Shown piece after piece: positions 34,531-46,759 of a stretch of 64,000 bases of DNA. Numbering within the stretch: the first letter of the stretch is position 1; every line of letters starts with the position of its first letter. Origin of the DNA: Diphasiastrum complanatum (lineage: Eukaryota > Streptophyta > Lycopodiopsida > Lycopodiales > Lycopodiaceae). Both the position numbers and the translations under genes were made by a program. The stretch lies in contig CM055095.1 of the NCBI GenBank assembly GCA_029204225.1, positions 59,108,865 through 59,172,864 on the forward strand, read 5' to 3'. The notes below the pieces were generated by a model. The model worked only from the letters and a program-made list of their open reading frames with translations, did no database searches and had not been told where the DNA came from.

Positions 34531-37500
34531 GAAAAAAGCAAAGTAACTATTGCAGATTGTTATGTCCATGACCAGTACATAGGATACAGTATACTCCTAG
34601 TCTTGGATACACGGTACTCCAGTGAAACAAGCTGTTAGTTATGCCACGTCATACTAGACGTGACCCAAACTAATATCTTTGTGAGGCCCAGAACACACTA
34701 AATGGAGTTTAGACAAGGTATGAGACAGTGTATGCATGTGTAGAGTTATCAATAGCAATTCTATGAATAGTTGGTCCATGCTTAGGATTCTATTCTAGGT
34801 GAATCTATGTATAGGGAACTTAGGGCTGTGCATGGCTATGTGCCCAGGATGCTTTTGGCTCTATATATTGGGTCCAAACTCGCCCTACTCCTCATTATGG
34901 TTGTGGATTCATTGCCAGGCTCTCACTCTACATTCATGTTTCTTGTTCCTTGGCTTGGGGGTGAGGCTTCTAGAGTTTGATTGGATGCTTCTACTTGGTT
35001 AGGTGGTTTCTCCATAGTAATTGTGAAATACATATCCCAATCACACTTACTACCACTGATGTCCACTCTTCTTCCCTCAAAATTTTCAGTCCCTTGAAAA
35101 TCTTTCAGCTAAGGTATCAAGAAGACATAACGACATTAGTAAATGTTTAAAATTAATTATTGTAGGAAAAAGTCTAAAACAATTTCATTTCTATCCTATA
35201 CCTGGGTTAAATAATTGATGTGCCAAAAATCATCTACTAGTATGAAAAACACTACTAGTCTGATCTTTTGAATATAATTCACCATAGGATTCAATTGGAA
35301 ATGCAATCATTATTTTTTATTTTTACAATTTTCCCAATAAAATTGAACTCTTTCCTTGACTGATCTGGCATTACTCCATCAATATTGACAAAAACTAACC
35401 AAACTCAAAATATGAAATTACATGAATGGAAATCCTACCAATAGGATTTCAGAACTCTTAAATTGTATCCAAACAAGATTCCATTGATCAGATAAAAAAT
35501 TTTGTCATCATTCATTTTATCTGGCCATTTCATACTGTTTAATGGTTTTACCTTCAATTTTAACAAATATTTTGCACAAACGTTCACTTGATCCATTTCT
35601 AACGATCAATATCATTTAGAAATATATCGGACAAGTAACAGATTTCAAACTTTTTACCGAGTTTGAAATTCAACAAAAAAAAAAATCACTTTTAACTTAT
35701 AATCTAGGGAGAACTTAGCTTCCAAAGTTTACCCACCACCAAGCACATTACCAGAAAAATTAAATTTTCTTGAACAGAGTATTGTCTTGAAAAAAGAAAC
35801 CCAGTTGAGGACCGAATAACTTACCGTCATCCTAAATCTATGAACCGAATTCATAGACGGACTGTTAGGATAGAAAATTTATATTGTCACCTCCAATGGT
35901 TATGGCTTAGAAAATCAATAAATTATTCTCTCTCATCGATCAAGTCAGATTTCCAAAAATGATCTTCCAGAATCGATAAAGGTTCTTGGTTATGGTAATC
36001 CATAGTTAGACTTAACTGTTTCCCATGCCTTTACTGGAAAAGTAGCCGACGAATGGAAAATCTATTACCAAACACAAACTCTCTCTTCACATGCAAAAAA
36101 AACATTTCAAACCATGGATAATCAAAATTAATCTCCCTATGCAAAGTTTTTTCAACTATGCAAAAAAACCATAACCTGTATCCCTAAGGCATGCATCCAC
36201 CCTTCTAATCTTCAAACCCTAAGAAAAGGTTTAAACGAAGAAAAGAAAAAAAATTAGACCACTAACAGCCGCCACCATCGAGCTTTCTTCAGCCACGACC
36301 ACCCTCGCTGGAGGAGAAGAACTCTCCTCAGGATAGCACTCTACGATCGTTCACAGTCATTGTGAATACCTCAATGACTTCAACAACTCTGCTGACAGTA
36401 CAATAAAACAATTGCAGAGATGGCAAGCAAGGCATCAATGCTTTTCAATTTCAACAAGTGGCATTACCATCTGCTGTCTACACTGGGTAACAGTATTGTT
36501 ACCAGGCTGCAACCAAGCTGATGTCGTCTCTGGAGAAATGTTCCATCTGCCTACTTTTCTGTGGCGCCCTGCTTTTTCCAGCCAAGCAATGATTTAGCCT
36601 CCGAGGCAGGCTTCCATGGGATACAATCAGCGCTTCAGAATTCCACAAGTTCCTCAGCGAGTTTCCCAACCTCCGAATCGGCCAACAACCAACAGTTATC
36701 AAGCCATCTGTTGTGACAATCGATCCCCATCAGAAATCCTGTTTATCATGGTAAAACACAGGCAGACCACTCACCGGATTTGGGAAGGAAATAGCAGAAC
36801 TACGGTCTTTCAGAGATCTTAATCATCTGAAATTCTTTGTGGCTTATGTCCGTGGCAGAACAGGTTGCCGACTTCAGATTTTCACACAACAACTGAGTTA
36901 CTCATCTCTGGAACAACGAGTTTTCCAAGGAATTACTGCAGCATGTAATACTGTTCCTTTAACCAGATTTCTATTATGCTTTCCCATAAGATTTACAGGT
37001 TCATTTTGAAGCAAGAAAGAAATCAAACTGAGAAATAGCTAATCCAGTGAAAAAATACTCAGTTCCTTGCATTCTGCTTATTTGCCATGCAAGGTAGAAA
37101 CACCAGATCACTCACAAATAAGGACAGCTTCAATGTCCATAGGACTGGGAAAAGAATTTCATCAGTTTTCAAAGATTAAGATTGCAGGGATTCAACTCAT
37201 AACACTGTTTTTTCTCAGCATCCTACACACAACTCACACAACTGACAGAACTGCAATTCCATTCAAGGTTCTCAATTCGCATGATTCCAAAGAAGATCAG
37301 TTTTAGGAAAAAAACTACCACCCTTATCATGCAATCGCTAAACCAAAATTTAGACATGCGTGAATCAATCACCAAAGAACACTACACTCACTACACTGCG
37401 AACCATTGCAACTATCCAAGTTTTAAAGCAACAAGCTACATGATTCACCCATGCAAATCATTTCACAGGAATTGACAACTTTCTCAAAAAACCAGAAAAT

Positions 37501-37720
37501 TAAGAATGAATTACAAAATTAATTCAAAATATTTTTAACAAAAGTAAATGCGTAAAAGGGCACTCTACCACAACTTTGCAAAGCTCGATGAATTAGTAAA
37601 TCCACTTCTAAACTTCCCTTGAAAAATCTACACTCCAAATCGGGACGCTAATCCAAGTGCTTCGATTTTCCAATCCCATGTAGATCTTGGCTTCACTCCT
37701 ATCCAAGACCGCATCTTAGT
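34531..37720. other. AT-rich intergenic DNA, no gene recognised
   Basis: Open frames at 34,799, 36,412, 36,616 and 37,067 show no domain. The stretch immediately below 37,722 follows a retroelement PBS on the minus strand, so part of it may be internal sequence of a non-coding LTR element. I saw no second LTR to confirm this. Confidence 0.4.
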
Positions 37721-37721
37721 C

Positions 37722-37735
37722 GGGCTCTGATACCA
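37722..37735 (-). other. Primer-binding site (initiator-Met tRNA)
   Basis: Minus-strand TGGTATCAGAGCCC matches the primer-binding site complementary to the 3' end of plant initiator-Met tRNA. It lies 2-3 bases past the end of the LTR at 37,738. Confidence 0.75.
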
Positions 37736-37737
37736 AT

Positions 37738-38662
37738 ATAAAGACCCTAAAGAATCACCCCTAAGATGAGGATATGAGAACACAATAAGAGAGACTATGG
37801 AGCCAAACTGCCCAACTAATCCTAGATCAAACCTGGATCTAGCCCCCAAGCCATGCCATGTGAAGCAAGAGGAGAAGACAGAACCTGGGAACCTAAACCC
37901 AATTTGTCGACGAGAGAATCTCTACCTCATTATATAGAGAGTAGAGTCATGTGCATGAAACCATGCAATCCCCATGCAGGTCAACTATACATAATCTCAC
38001 CTCTTCATGCAGTCCTCCTGCCTATATCCGTCACACAGACATGCAATGTTCCATATCTTAATTAGAGTGTCTGGGTCCTCTCAAGGTTATTAGTCACAAA
38101 CTGGCCTTGACATGGAATTAAATCATGGCGTGACCAACAATCTTGAATACTGGAGGGCCGGTCTACCATATTAGGACTATTTCGGGTCCTTAATAATAAG
38201 AGAGACAATGGAGCCAAACCGCCCAACCAATCCTAGATCAAACCTAGATATAGCCCCCAAGTCATGCCATGTGAAGCAAGAGGAGAAGAGAGAAACTGGT
38301 AACCTATATCCAATATGTCGACGGGAGAATCCCTACCTCATTATATAGAGAGCCTCCCCTTGGAAACCAAGAAGCATTATATAGAGAGTAGAGTCTTGTG
38401 CATGAAACAATGCAACCCCCATGTAGGTCAACTATAAATAGATCACATCTCTTCAACGCAGTCCTTCTGCCTATATCCGTCACATAGACATGCAATACGC
38501 CATATGTCTCAATTAGAGTGTCTGGGTCTTCTCGAGGTAATTAGTCACAAACAGGCCTCAACATGAAATTAAATCTTGGTGTGACCAATAATCTCGAGTA
38601 GTGGAGGGCCGGTCTACCATATTAGGACTATTCCAGGTCCTTAACCGAATATGGCCATAACA
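37738..38662 (-). mobile_element. Gypsy-type LTR with internal 412-bp tandem duplication
   Basis: On the minus strand the LTR starts TGTTATGGCC at 38,662, right after a purine tract (38,663-38,677), and ends at about 37,738 beside a tRNA-Met PBS. Its middle is duplicated: 'agagagac-atggagcc' occurs at about 37,783 and 38,201, and the whole stretch through 'aggactatt-c-ggtcctta' is present twice. The copy at 38,200-38,600 carries an extra 36 bp (about 38,346-38,381) that includes 'cctccccttggaaaccaa'. A TATA-like CTCTATATAATG occurs in each copy. The LTR 3' end lacks the usual CA. Confidence 0.75.
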
Positions 38663-38677
38663 TTCTTCCCTCCTTAA
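38663..38677 (-). other. Polypurine tract of gypsy element
   Basis: Minus-strand TTTAAGGAGGGAAGAA sits immediately upstream of the TGTTATGG LTR start. It is the plus-strand primer site for reverse transcription. Confidence 0.7.
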
Positions 38678-41600
38678 ATTGCTTCTATCCTTAGAAGCTC
38701 CTTAAAACAAGAAAGAATTACAGTTCTTTTAACTTTCAATATTAACTGAGAAAATCATTATCCTTAGTCTGACTTTCATATCAAACAAGTACTCAGAGAA
38801 AGAAACTATTTGTTCCCATTAATCTTTATTCTGGAGTACAAACTCTGGTTTGAAAAAGTACACTAAGAGATATATTTTCTCAACTGGGTTACACTCAACA
38901 CAAGCTAGTAACATCACCTTCAGGTACAACACTTACATGAACCACTGAGTGAAATATACCCTAACTTGGGAGATTAAAGTTAAAGAAAAGATAATAATTA
39001 CAGTCTGAAATGGTCCACAAACTCTGGTAGACAATTTATAAAAAGCTTCCAAGTACAACTATCCTTAGAATCCAATTCTAAGATATGATAATTCATTCAA
39101 CTAGAATCTCAAGGAGAATTATCAAGATATAGACTGATTAAAACTCAACTTTGAGTATCCCATATACTCTTTTGAGTTAAATGCTCATGTTTCTAGCACC
39201 AAATGCAAGAAAATAACATTCATTCATCTTAATAGACTTGTCTGTCTCCTATGATAACTGAAGATCCAATAAAATGAAGAACTGTACTCAAGCATCTGCA
39301 AACTATAAACTATAGTAGAATAACATCCACTAGAATATTCAAAATTAATGTCTATGAGATCCATAGGTTCTCAATTAAAATACTGGAGTAAAGAGATTCA
39401 AAAACACTGATTCAAACCCTTACTCAAATAATAAATCAAGTCTTAATCATCACACTTAAGAATCATCACCATTCCTTATAATCCTCTGACAATAATTAAG
39501 TATCTATTTATGACCCGTCAATCATAAATATTTAGATTCGTATACTTCGTCAATCATAATTTCTTGGAATCCAAAACCATAATCATTTATAGGATACTGG
39601 AGTATATGCTCCACATAACTCAGGAAAAGTAAGAATCATTCCAAAATCTTTCCACTAAGAAAATACTGGATTTAGAAATATTCTTTAAATAGGATTCTTT
39701 AACTGAAGCGCAATATTCAAGTTCTATAAACCATTGGTAATTAAAGACTGAACGCATACCAGAATGACAATCATCTTCAACTACAAAAAAAATTAAGATT
39801 ACAATCTAGAATCAAATATAGATATCCAAAGTCCTACTGAATATTCAGTTATTATTCTCGGATTCATTATACATTATCCAATCGAGCTCTCTAGAATACA
39901 ATCATCAAAGAATTGAGTCTCATTTCTTAACTAAGGAATACTCTATCCAAGAATACTTTATATCCAATGCACATATTATAACTAATGAATCTTGGTGATT
40001 CACTAATAATGCGTCTTACAAGTAATATAAATAAAAAAACTATCAGTTCCCGGTGAATTCACATCACACTGATCGTTTTACCAATTAACTTCATCTTGGA
40101 ATAATCAACTACTCAAGCTAATTGCCAATGATTTAAAAATCTCAAATGTCTAGGTGTAGATCTTAATTATACATGTATAACACCACATTTAGATCCTTAT
40201 CCAAATCATTTTTTTAGTTGACCTATAAGTCTTTCTCAGAAAGATTCGTTAACTCTGCAAAACAATATTTGATCATATGTCTATGTTTACTAACTAGGTT
40301 AAGTGCACCAAATATCCCTAGCAACCAGGATTACATAGTAGATCCATACAAGATTAAACGTGCACATATGAGAATAATTTCACTATGACCTAGTACATAA
40401 CACATATGTTCTATCTGGCAGATTCCTCCAGAATCTGCATATATCATGTTACTCTCATATTTCACTGAGAATCTTGTAACTCAGCTACAAAAGAATTCTA
40501 TTTCTCGTGAGTAAATAACATATCTGGGAAATCTCTGAGACTAGGAACACATCCTCTCTCAAGAGTTTTCCAACCCACTTACAACTTTGTACAAAATTTC
40601 TCTCATCAACCCCTCCTTGATCCTAGTATTCCTACTAAGATTAGGCTAATTAAACACAGACATCCCAATGATCAAATTCACATCTATCCCACACAACCTA
40701 GGATTAGTGACTTCTGACCTTATTCAATACTACTAATAATGATTTCTAATTTCAATCCATCTCTAGTTCTAGATTGTTCCAATACAATTCCTAGAGAATT
40801 TCTATCAAATCTATGCAACCGATAGGTCCTTTAATAGAATCGTACTCATCACTTCACCTCTCCATTTGAAAGAAATTCCCAATCTATTATGAAAGTTAGC
40901 TAGAGAGATGACAAATGAAAATATCAGAATCGTGAAAAGTCAATAATAAGTGCCTTCCAAATAGGATTCACTCTATTATACACAGGACTTCTCTTCTAGA
41001 TATTCTCAACACAAGTGACAGTAACTATCATCTGTTGGAGACCTATCTATGCATAAGAGACAATCTGGGATCAAGAAATTGAGAATACCAGTAAGCTGGA
41101 ACATTCCAAATTTCAAGCCTTATCTAAGTAGTAATTCACATGAATTATAAACAATACTTCAGAAAATTATTTCCATGCCGAAAGGATCATATGAATTTTG
41201 TCCGATGTCCAAATATGAGAAATTAAGAGAAGTAAGGGTTCTTTTCAATAGTGAGAAATAGTTTTAAGGGCTCTCTGATTTTGTTAATTATGAGATACCA
41301 ATAATGGGTCTAGACTAAATCTCAAAATTTCCCAAAATATCCTTTAATCAACCAATGATCTGATTTTTTCCATATCGCAAATAGGTACTCAAACTTACCA
41401 TTGGTACTCAGATCTTTATAGTCCTAGAATTCTTTTTTCGAAATTATTGATGTCCCATACCACCAGCTCTTCCTTCCAGACAATCCTCAACCGCCATATC
41501 TGATATATCCGAAGAATCAATCTAGAATTCCTACACTAAGTATAGGATATATCATTATAACCAAACACTAGAGAATCCATAAATTTATTTTCAGATATGA

Positions 41601-42005
41601 AATGATGATCCAACCATAAGGCTCCACACGTGGATTATTGTCACATTCTAAGTAATTATGGTTAGTAAGACCTTTATCAATCAAAGATCCATATTCTTAA
41701 AGAAAAGCCATCACAATATTAACAACTTAAATGTGATCCATATGTTTCTATTCATCCAAATCATATTAAAATTTACGGTCATTCTCATGGTCACCTGATA
41801 TCAAACAAGAATTCAACTAAATGAAATCCATTAATCAACTTTACTATGGAATTACTCCATAACTGATATTATGCAACTTTTTCACAAAGATTAACAAAAA
41901 ATCCAAATTACGTAACACAAAATCATTTACTAGCAACGATGTCCCCTTTTCTTCTTCTCTTAGATCTTTCAGTCCCCGAAAAAATTTGTCAACTAAGGTG
42001 CAAAA
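38678..42005 (-). mobile_element. Non-coding AT-rich internal region of gypsy element
   Basis: This 3.3-kb stretch lies between a gypsy gag (42.0-42.5 kb, minus) and the polypurine tract at 38,677, where protease, RT, RNase H and integrase would be expected. I find no pol motif on either strand and no open frame above 60 codons. Either the element is non-autonomous (gag only) or the region was replaced by unrelated AT-rich sequence. Confidence 0.5.
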
Positions 42006-42009
42006 AATT

Positions 42010-42520
42010 CCTTCAGACACATAGCAAATGATGAACCATCGTAAAGTTTATTAATCCGAAACGCATCCTCGAGGTTTTGAAGCACATTTCACCTGCATTC
42101 ATTCTAATAGTCGGCTGGCAAACCTAGGACAAACTACCAAAGTGCCAACTTCGCATCGAATGATGGAATCCTATTCCATAGGTCCATGAATTCCTGGATA
42201 TAAGAGTCTAAACTCTTTGTACTCATTCTACAGTTCATGAACTTCAGGTAGTAGTCAACATCATTAGCAACTACGAAAGCTTTCTTGAAAACTTTCGCAA
42301 ACGCATTCCAAGTAGTTGGCTTCACCTGTAAATCTCGCGACCACGATGACGCTTTGTCGTGTAAAAATAGCATGACACTTTCAATTTTCTTCTCATCATG
42401 AACACCATGCAGATTGAAGTAACTACTCCACTTGGCCAGCCAGTCATCGACGACTTCAGGTTTCTTCTCCTTCTACTCGTCCCCATAAATCTTCGGTTGT
42501 TGTGTGGCATTGCAAAAACC
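42010..42520 (-). pseudogene. Ty3/gypsy gag (capsid) fragment
   Basis: Minus-strand translation gives 'PEVVDDWLAKWSSYFNLHGV', 'VMLFLHDKASSWSRDL', 'TWNAFAKVFKKAF' and 'LDSYIQEFMDLWNRIP', the standard retrotransposon gag capsid pattern. In-frame stops at about 42,134 and later interrupt it, with 'LGLPADY' and 'NVLQNLEDAF' still readable beyond. It belongs with the minus-strand PPT and LTR at 38.7-37.7 kb. Its 5' side is cut off by the plus-strand copia fragment that starts near 42,605. Confidence 0.82.
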
Positions 42521-42607
42521 CTATCACATGTTTGTGAGTGGAATAGCATCAAGAGAAAGATTGCCAACCTTTGATGAGCTCACAGGAATTTTGATGTAGG
42601 AAGAGCA

Positions 42608-43620
42608 ATGGCGAGAAATGGTGAAAGCTAGACGTCAAAATACTGACGATCAGGCACTTGCGACACGCCAAAAACAAGGCAAGGGCAAGGGCAAGAAGAA
42701 GTCTAAACAGCAATTTGCCAAGACTCAGGAGGATGAGGGATCTTCCAGTAAGACCAAGAAGAAAGGCAAGTGCTTCCATTGTGGTAAAAAGGGCCATTGG
42801 AAGAGTGAATGTTTCAAATTCTTGGTGGAACAAGGCAAGGGAAAACCAAAGCAAGTAGGTAACCTTGTCGACGAGGGTGAGATTGAAGACTCTAGCATCT
42901 TCATATTTGCATTGTCGTCTAATCAAGACGATCAAGCGTGGTATATTGACTCGGGAGCCACAAGACACATGACAGGTAACAAGAATTGGTTCAGTAGCCT
43001 GAAAATGTTGGATAATGGAATGTCCGTTTCACAAGCAAATGGTGAGGTGTGCAAGATCAAGGGGATAGGCACTGTTTCAATTCAACTATCTGATGGCAAA
43101 AGCAGGATGATTAGGGAGGTACTTTACGTACTAGGTTTGAAGAAAAATCTACTTTCTATTGGAGTCATTACTGATCAAAAGTTGAAAGTAGAATTTTCCC
43201 ATGATCGTTGCTTTGTGAAGGATGTGAACCAAAAGTTCAAAGTTATTGTGGATGGAGTAAGGGAGCCCAATACAAAATTGTATAGGCTGAATGCTACAAT
43301 CAAGGGCAACATGGACTTGTATCATCCATTCCATGGCAAACTGAATTGTGGCATAAGAGGCTTGGTCACTTGAACTTGGGAAGCCTCAGTTTGATGAGAA
43401 GATTGGAGATGGTAACATGATTGCCTACCATAGAAGATCACTTGAAATTGATGTGCGAATCTTGTGTATAAGAGAAGCAACATCGAGAGAAGTTCAATAA
43501 AGGGGGTGTTGCAAGAGCAAAGAACATCCTGGATTTAATCCACACAGATTTATGCGGGCCTATGAGGACCATGTCCTTAGGTAAAGCCTTCTATTTCATG
43601 ACCTTTATTGACGATAAGTA
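42608..43620 (+). pseudogene. Ty1/copia gag-protease-integrase fragment
   Basis: The frame from 42,618 opens with a Lys-rich region, then the zinc knuckle 'CFHCGKKGHWKSEC' (CX2CX4HX4C), then the aspartic protease site 'WYIDSGATRHMTG', and 'VLYVLGLKKNLLSIG', the copia protease-to-integrase segment. A frameshift near 43,340 moves into 'LWHKRLGHLNLGSL' (GAG-pre-integrase), then a stop, 'LKLMCESC', 'HTDLCGPM' and 'FYFMTFIDD' (integrase catalytic Asp). It ends abruptly at about 43,620. Order and motifs are classic copia. No LTR is present, so the piece is truncated on both sides. Confidence 0.9.
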
Positions 43621-45030
43621 ACGAACTGACCAATGAGCGAAAACAAAGCCTAGCACCTCACAACCATATTTTACTACGATGGGAATAAAAGCATGGCCGA
43701 GTCGGCAAAATTATTAAATCTACTAGAAATGTAATGTCAGACACTCGTAAAAGGTGCACTGTACTCACAAACCTATGTTAGACACCATTTTTTAGCCACC
43801 ATTTTTAATTGAAGAGAATAGAGAGTAACAAGATATCACATATTCATTCTACATGTAAGAAGCTATCTTGCAATACACAAATGTAAAGAGATATGACTTT
43901 GGAAACAATGCTAGGTACTAGGGCAGATCCGTGTCATAATAGCCCCAAGGACATCCCATGCAAAGCATTTTGGGAGTCCAAGCACTTTTCGGCTTGGGCA
44001 AATCTATGCCATTCAAGCGTGTCAAAATTAGACTCTGCATACGTCCACAACTTACTTACAATGGCTGCACTTAAGCTATCGTTCTTTTAGAACCCAAAAA
44101 CCTTGAATATTCTATGTTTCACTAATAGCGATAATTTTAAGGCATAACATAATTGGCTTTGATTTTGATAAAGATACTTCTTTTCCTTTGGATGAGAATT
44201 GTGCAAACTTTATAATGGTCAAATGTGCTTAAACAAAAAGTGCACTTATGACATTCATGAAGAAAGATGCCTCAAAAGCGTATCTACTCAAAGAGCCATT
44301 CACGACTCTTGCCAACAAAGTTGCATCAAAGAGAAAATTTTTTGATGATATCAAATTAAATTGCCTTTACAATGCCTAAAAAGAGAGCTATTTTGAAGTT
44401 CCTATATTTAATTGCTAAAAGATCAACAAGTAATAGGTTAAAAACAATTTTGCTACCAATGAAAAACTATTTGGAGGCTATTGATTGTGACCTTGGATTG
44501 GCCTGGCCCTCGGGGAAATTGTCCATAAAGATCTTAAGTCGATTGCTTCCTTCGCAAATGCTGGTAATGTGCATAAATATATGATGCAAGAACATTTGTA
44601 GTTGCGTTTGTGGTGGTAAAAACGAATGGGTTCTTTTTTCCATATAGGATTTCAAGAGTCTTGCAACGAAAGACTAGAAACATGTCATAAGTGTCCATAA
44701 TTGCAAACATTTTGTCCTTGAATCTTTTTGCTTTTTTTGTTGAAAGTGCCTTGTCTTTTGTTTATAGAAAGTTGGTTAGTCAATCATATTAGTAGGTTTA
44801 TGTAACAATGTTTGATGCTAACTCTTTGATTAGTTGAAGAATCTATAGCTTCATGTTAAAAAATCAACATCCTGATTATTACGAAGCTTTTTAGATACTA
44901 CAATATACCACCAAGATCCTATTATTGTGAGGAGGAATGTGAAAAATATGTCACTCCTAGCAAGCTAGAGCTTGCCTTGCCAACTACTTTCAATATCTAT
45001 TTGATAGTCATTCATGGTTCAATGCATATT
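43621..45030. other. Unrecognised DNA containing a dispersed repeat
   Basis: A stretch at about 43,850-43,935 plus 44,037-44,075 ('gctatcttgcaatacacaa', 'agagatatgactttgg', 'ggtactagggc-gatc') recurs in inverse orientation at 53,530-53,655. Open frames at 43,893 and 44,372 show no domain. Confidence 0.5.
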
Positions 45031-45176
45031 GAAAAAAAGTATTTGCTTAATGTCCATCACATCATAACGAAGTTTTATTGAAAGCATGAACTTCAAGATT
45101 ATCGAAAAAAAGTATTTGCTTAATGTCCATCACATCATAACGAAGTTTTATTGAAAGCATGAACTTCAAGCTTATC
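45031..45176 (+). repeat. Near-perfect 73-bp tandem duplication
   Basis: The unit beginning 'gaaaaaaagtatttgctt' starts at 45,031 and 45,104. The two copies differ at one position near the end. The duplication looks recent. Confidence 0.95.
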
Positions 45177-45656
45177 AAGGAAGGATTTATAAATGAAACT
45201 TCATGTACAATATTGTTGTAGCTAAGATCCTCCATCCAAAATGACTTCTTGATTGGAAAAGCTCTTGGGTGGGGTAACAATAAAAAACAGAAGTGGCTAA
45301 TTGTCAAAAAATGTGTATATCATGTAATAGTGATCTTAAAGTACTATGCCGCAACATCAAAATCGCATATAATTTTATGAGTAGGTCCCTCCAATGACCT
45401 AGAGGCCTAGTTCCTCGGTTACACAATAATAGATGTCACTTGGTTTATGGAGGTCACATGAGTATAGAAAATAAGTGTCCAATAGTCATGTACAAGACAT
45501 GGATGGTTGTAGAATTGGCCATGGGGGTCAATAAATACATGATAATGACATAAATCCCAAGGGCTTGAATGATAAAGATGTTTATCCCATTTTTTATTAT
45601 CCAAATTCAACAATACGACATGGTAGTTAGGTGGTGCACATGTACATGTACTAAAA

Positions 45657-46590
45657 TTGGGCTATATGATTTGGATCCTCAACTTTGATCACCTGCAAGA
45701 GACCCTCTTGGAGCGCATGCACAAGAAAACCCTTTCCAGCATGCTGTTTGAGGCTCCTTCGACGTTGCATCGAGCTCGGCTTCTTTCTTGTGCGGGTCCT
45801 GGTGCGGGGGCTTGGCTGTCAGCTCGGTCTGTTATTCCTTCCTTTCGGTTGTCTTCGGCCATCTTCACCACTGCTCTTTGTCTTCGCTTGGGGCTACCTC
45901 ATCCTTCGGTCTTGGGTCTCTCCAGGTGTGTTTGTGGTCACCCTATTGATGCTCTTGCTATCCACCTCCTCCGCTGTCCTTCTGGGAGTGAGCGCACAAC
46001 TACGCATGATGTTGTCAGAGATGCAACGACCGCTATAGCCAGAGATGGAGGATTCCATGTCCTCAAAGAGCAGTCTCATGTCCTTCCTTCTTCCGCGTCC
46101 CACTCTTCCCGTAGGCAGGTCGACATTGTCCTCTCTCGGGATGGGTTTCATACTTTGGCAAATGTTGTTGTTGTTGATCCTACGCGTGGTGACCTATTGC
46201 CTCACTCTGCCTTCACACCGGGAGAAGCGGCAGGCGTGGCAGCTCAAGAGAAGAAAAAAACTACTCCGACAAGCACCCCACTGATGCTTTCCTTCCCCTG
46301 GCAATTGAGACTTATGGCACCTTGCATCGACGTTTTGAGGATTTTCTTCGCATGTGTTCTCATCAGGCGGCTGAGCGTCAAGGTATTCCTGGTTCTATTC
46401 TCGTGGCTTCTTTCAAACAACGTATTTCCATTGCCCTGCAACGTGCTCAGGCCCTATCAATTCTGCAACGGGCGACAATGGCTGGGTCTGCTACATCTCA
46501 TCTCCCTTCATTAGTCGACTCACCACCTCTTCACTTTTTTGATCTGCTGCAGTCAGTTGGCAGACTCCCACTGACATCATCATAGTTTAT
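45657..46590 (+). pseudogene. LINE C-terminus with CCHC and PD-D-like (RLE-like) signature, copy 2
   Basis: The readable frame gives 'GPGAGAWLSA', 'FTTALCLRLGLP', then 'CVCGHPIDALAIHLLRC' (CxC...HxxxxC), 'THDVVRDATTAIARDGGF', 'RRQVDIVLSRDGFHTLANVV' and 'DPTRGDL'. An A-run near 46,255 shifts the frame, and it resumes with 'FLPLAIETYGTLHRRFEDFL' and 'FKQRISIALQRAQALSILQR'. A CCHC motif followed by a V/P-D-hydrophobic...D pattern is what restriction-like endonuclease domains at LINE C-termini look like (R2-type families). The blocks also match the copy at 33,919. A T-rich tail with AATAAATG near 46,733 follows. The RT domain itself is not in the window, so the LINE assignment is inference. Confidence 0.6.
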
Positions 46591-46759
46591 GCACTTTTAT
46601 TTTTTATGCCAGGATCTGGATTAATCTTAATTTTACTGCAAGTTTCGCTCTGGTTTGAGCTTACTTTCGTTTAAACTTTCCCTTCGGGGTGTATATATCT
46701 TTTTCATCAATGTACCTGCTACTTTTTCCTATGAATAAATGCACCAAAGTGTTCTCTCA

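Noticed and set aside
42549-42968. 139-codon minus-strand frame
   Set aside because: Antisense shadow of the copia zinc-knuckle and protease region, which has clear motifs on the plus strand.
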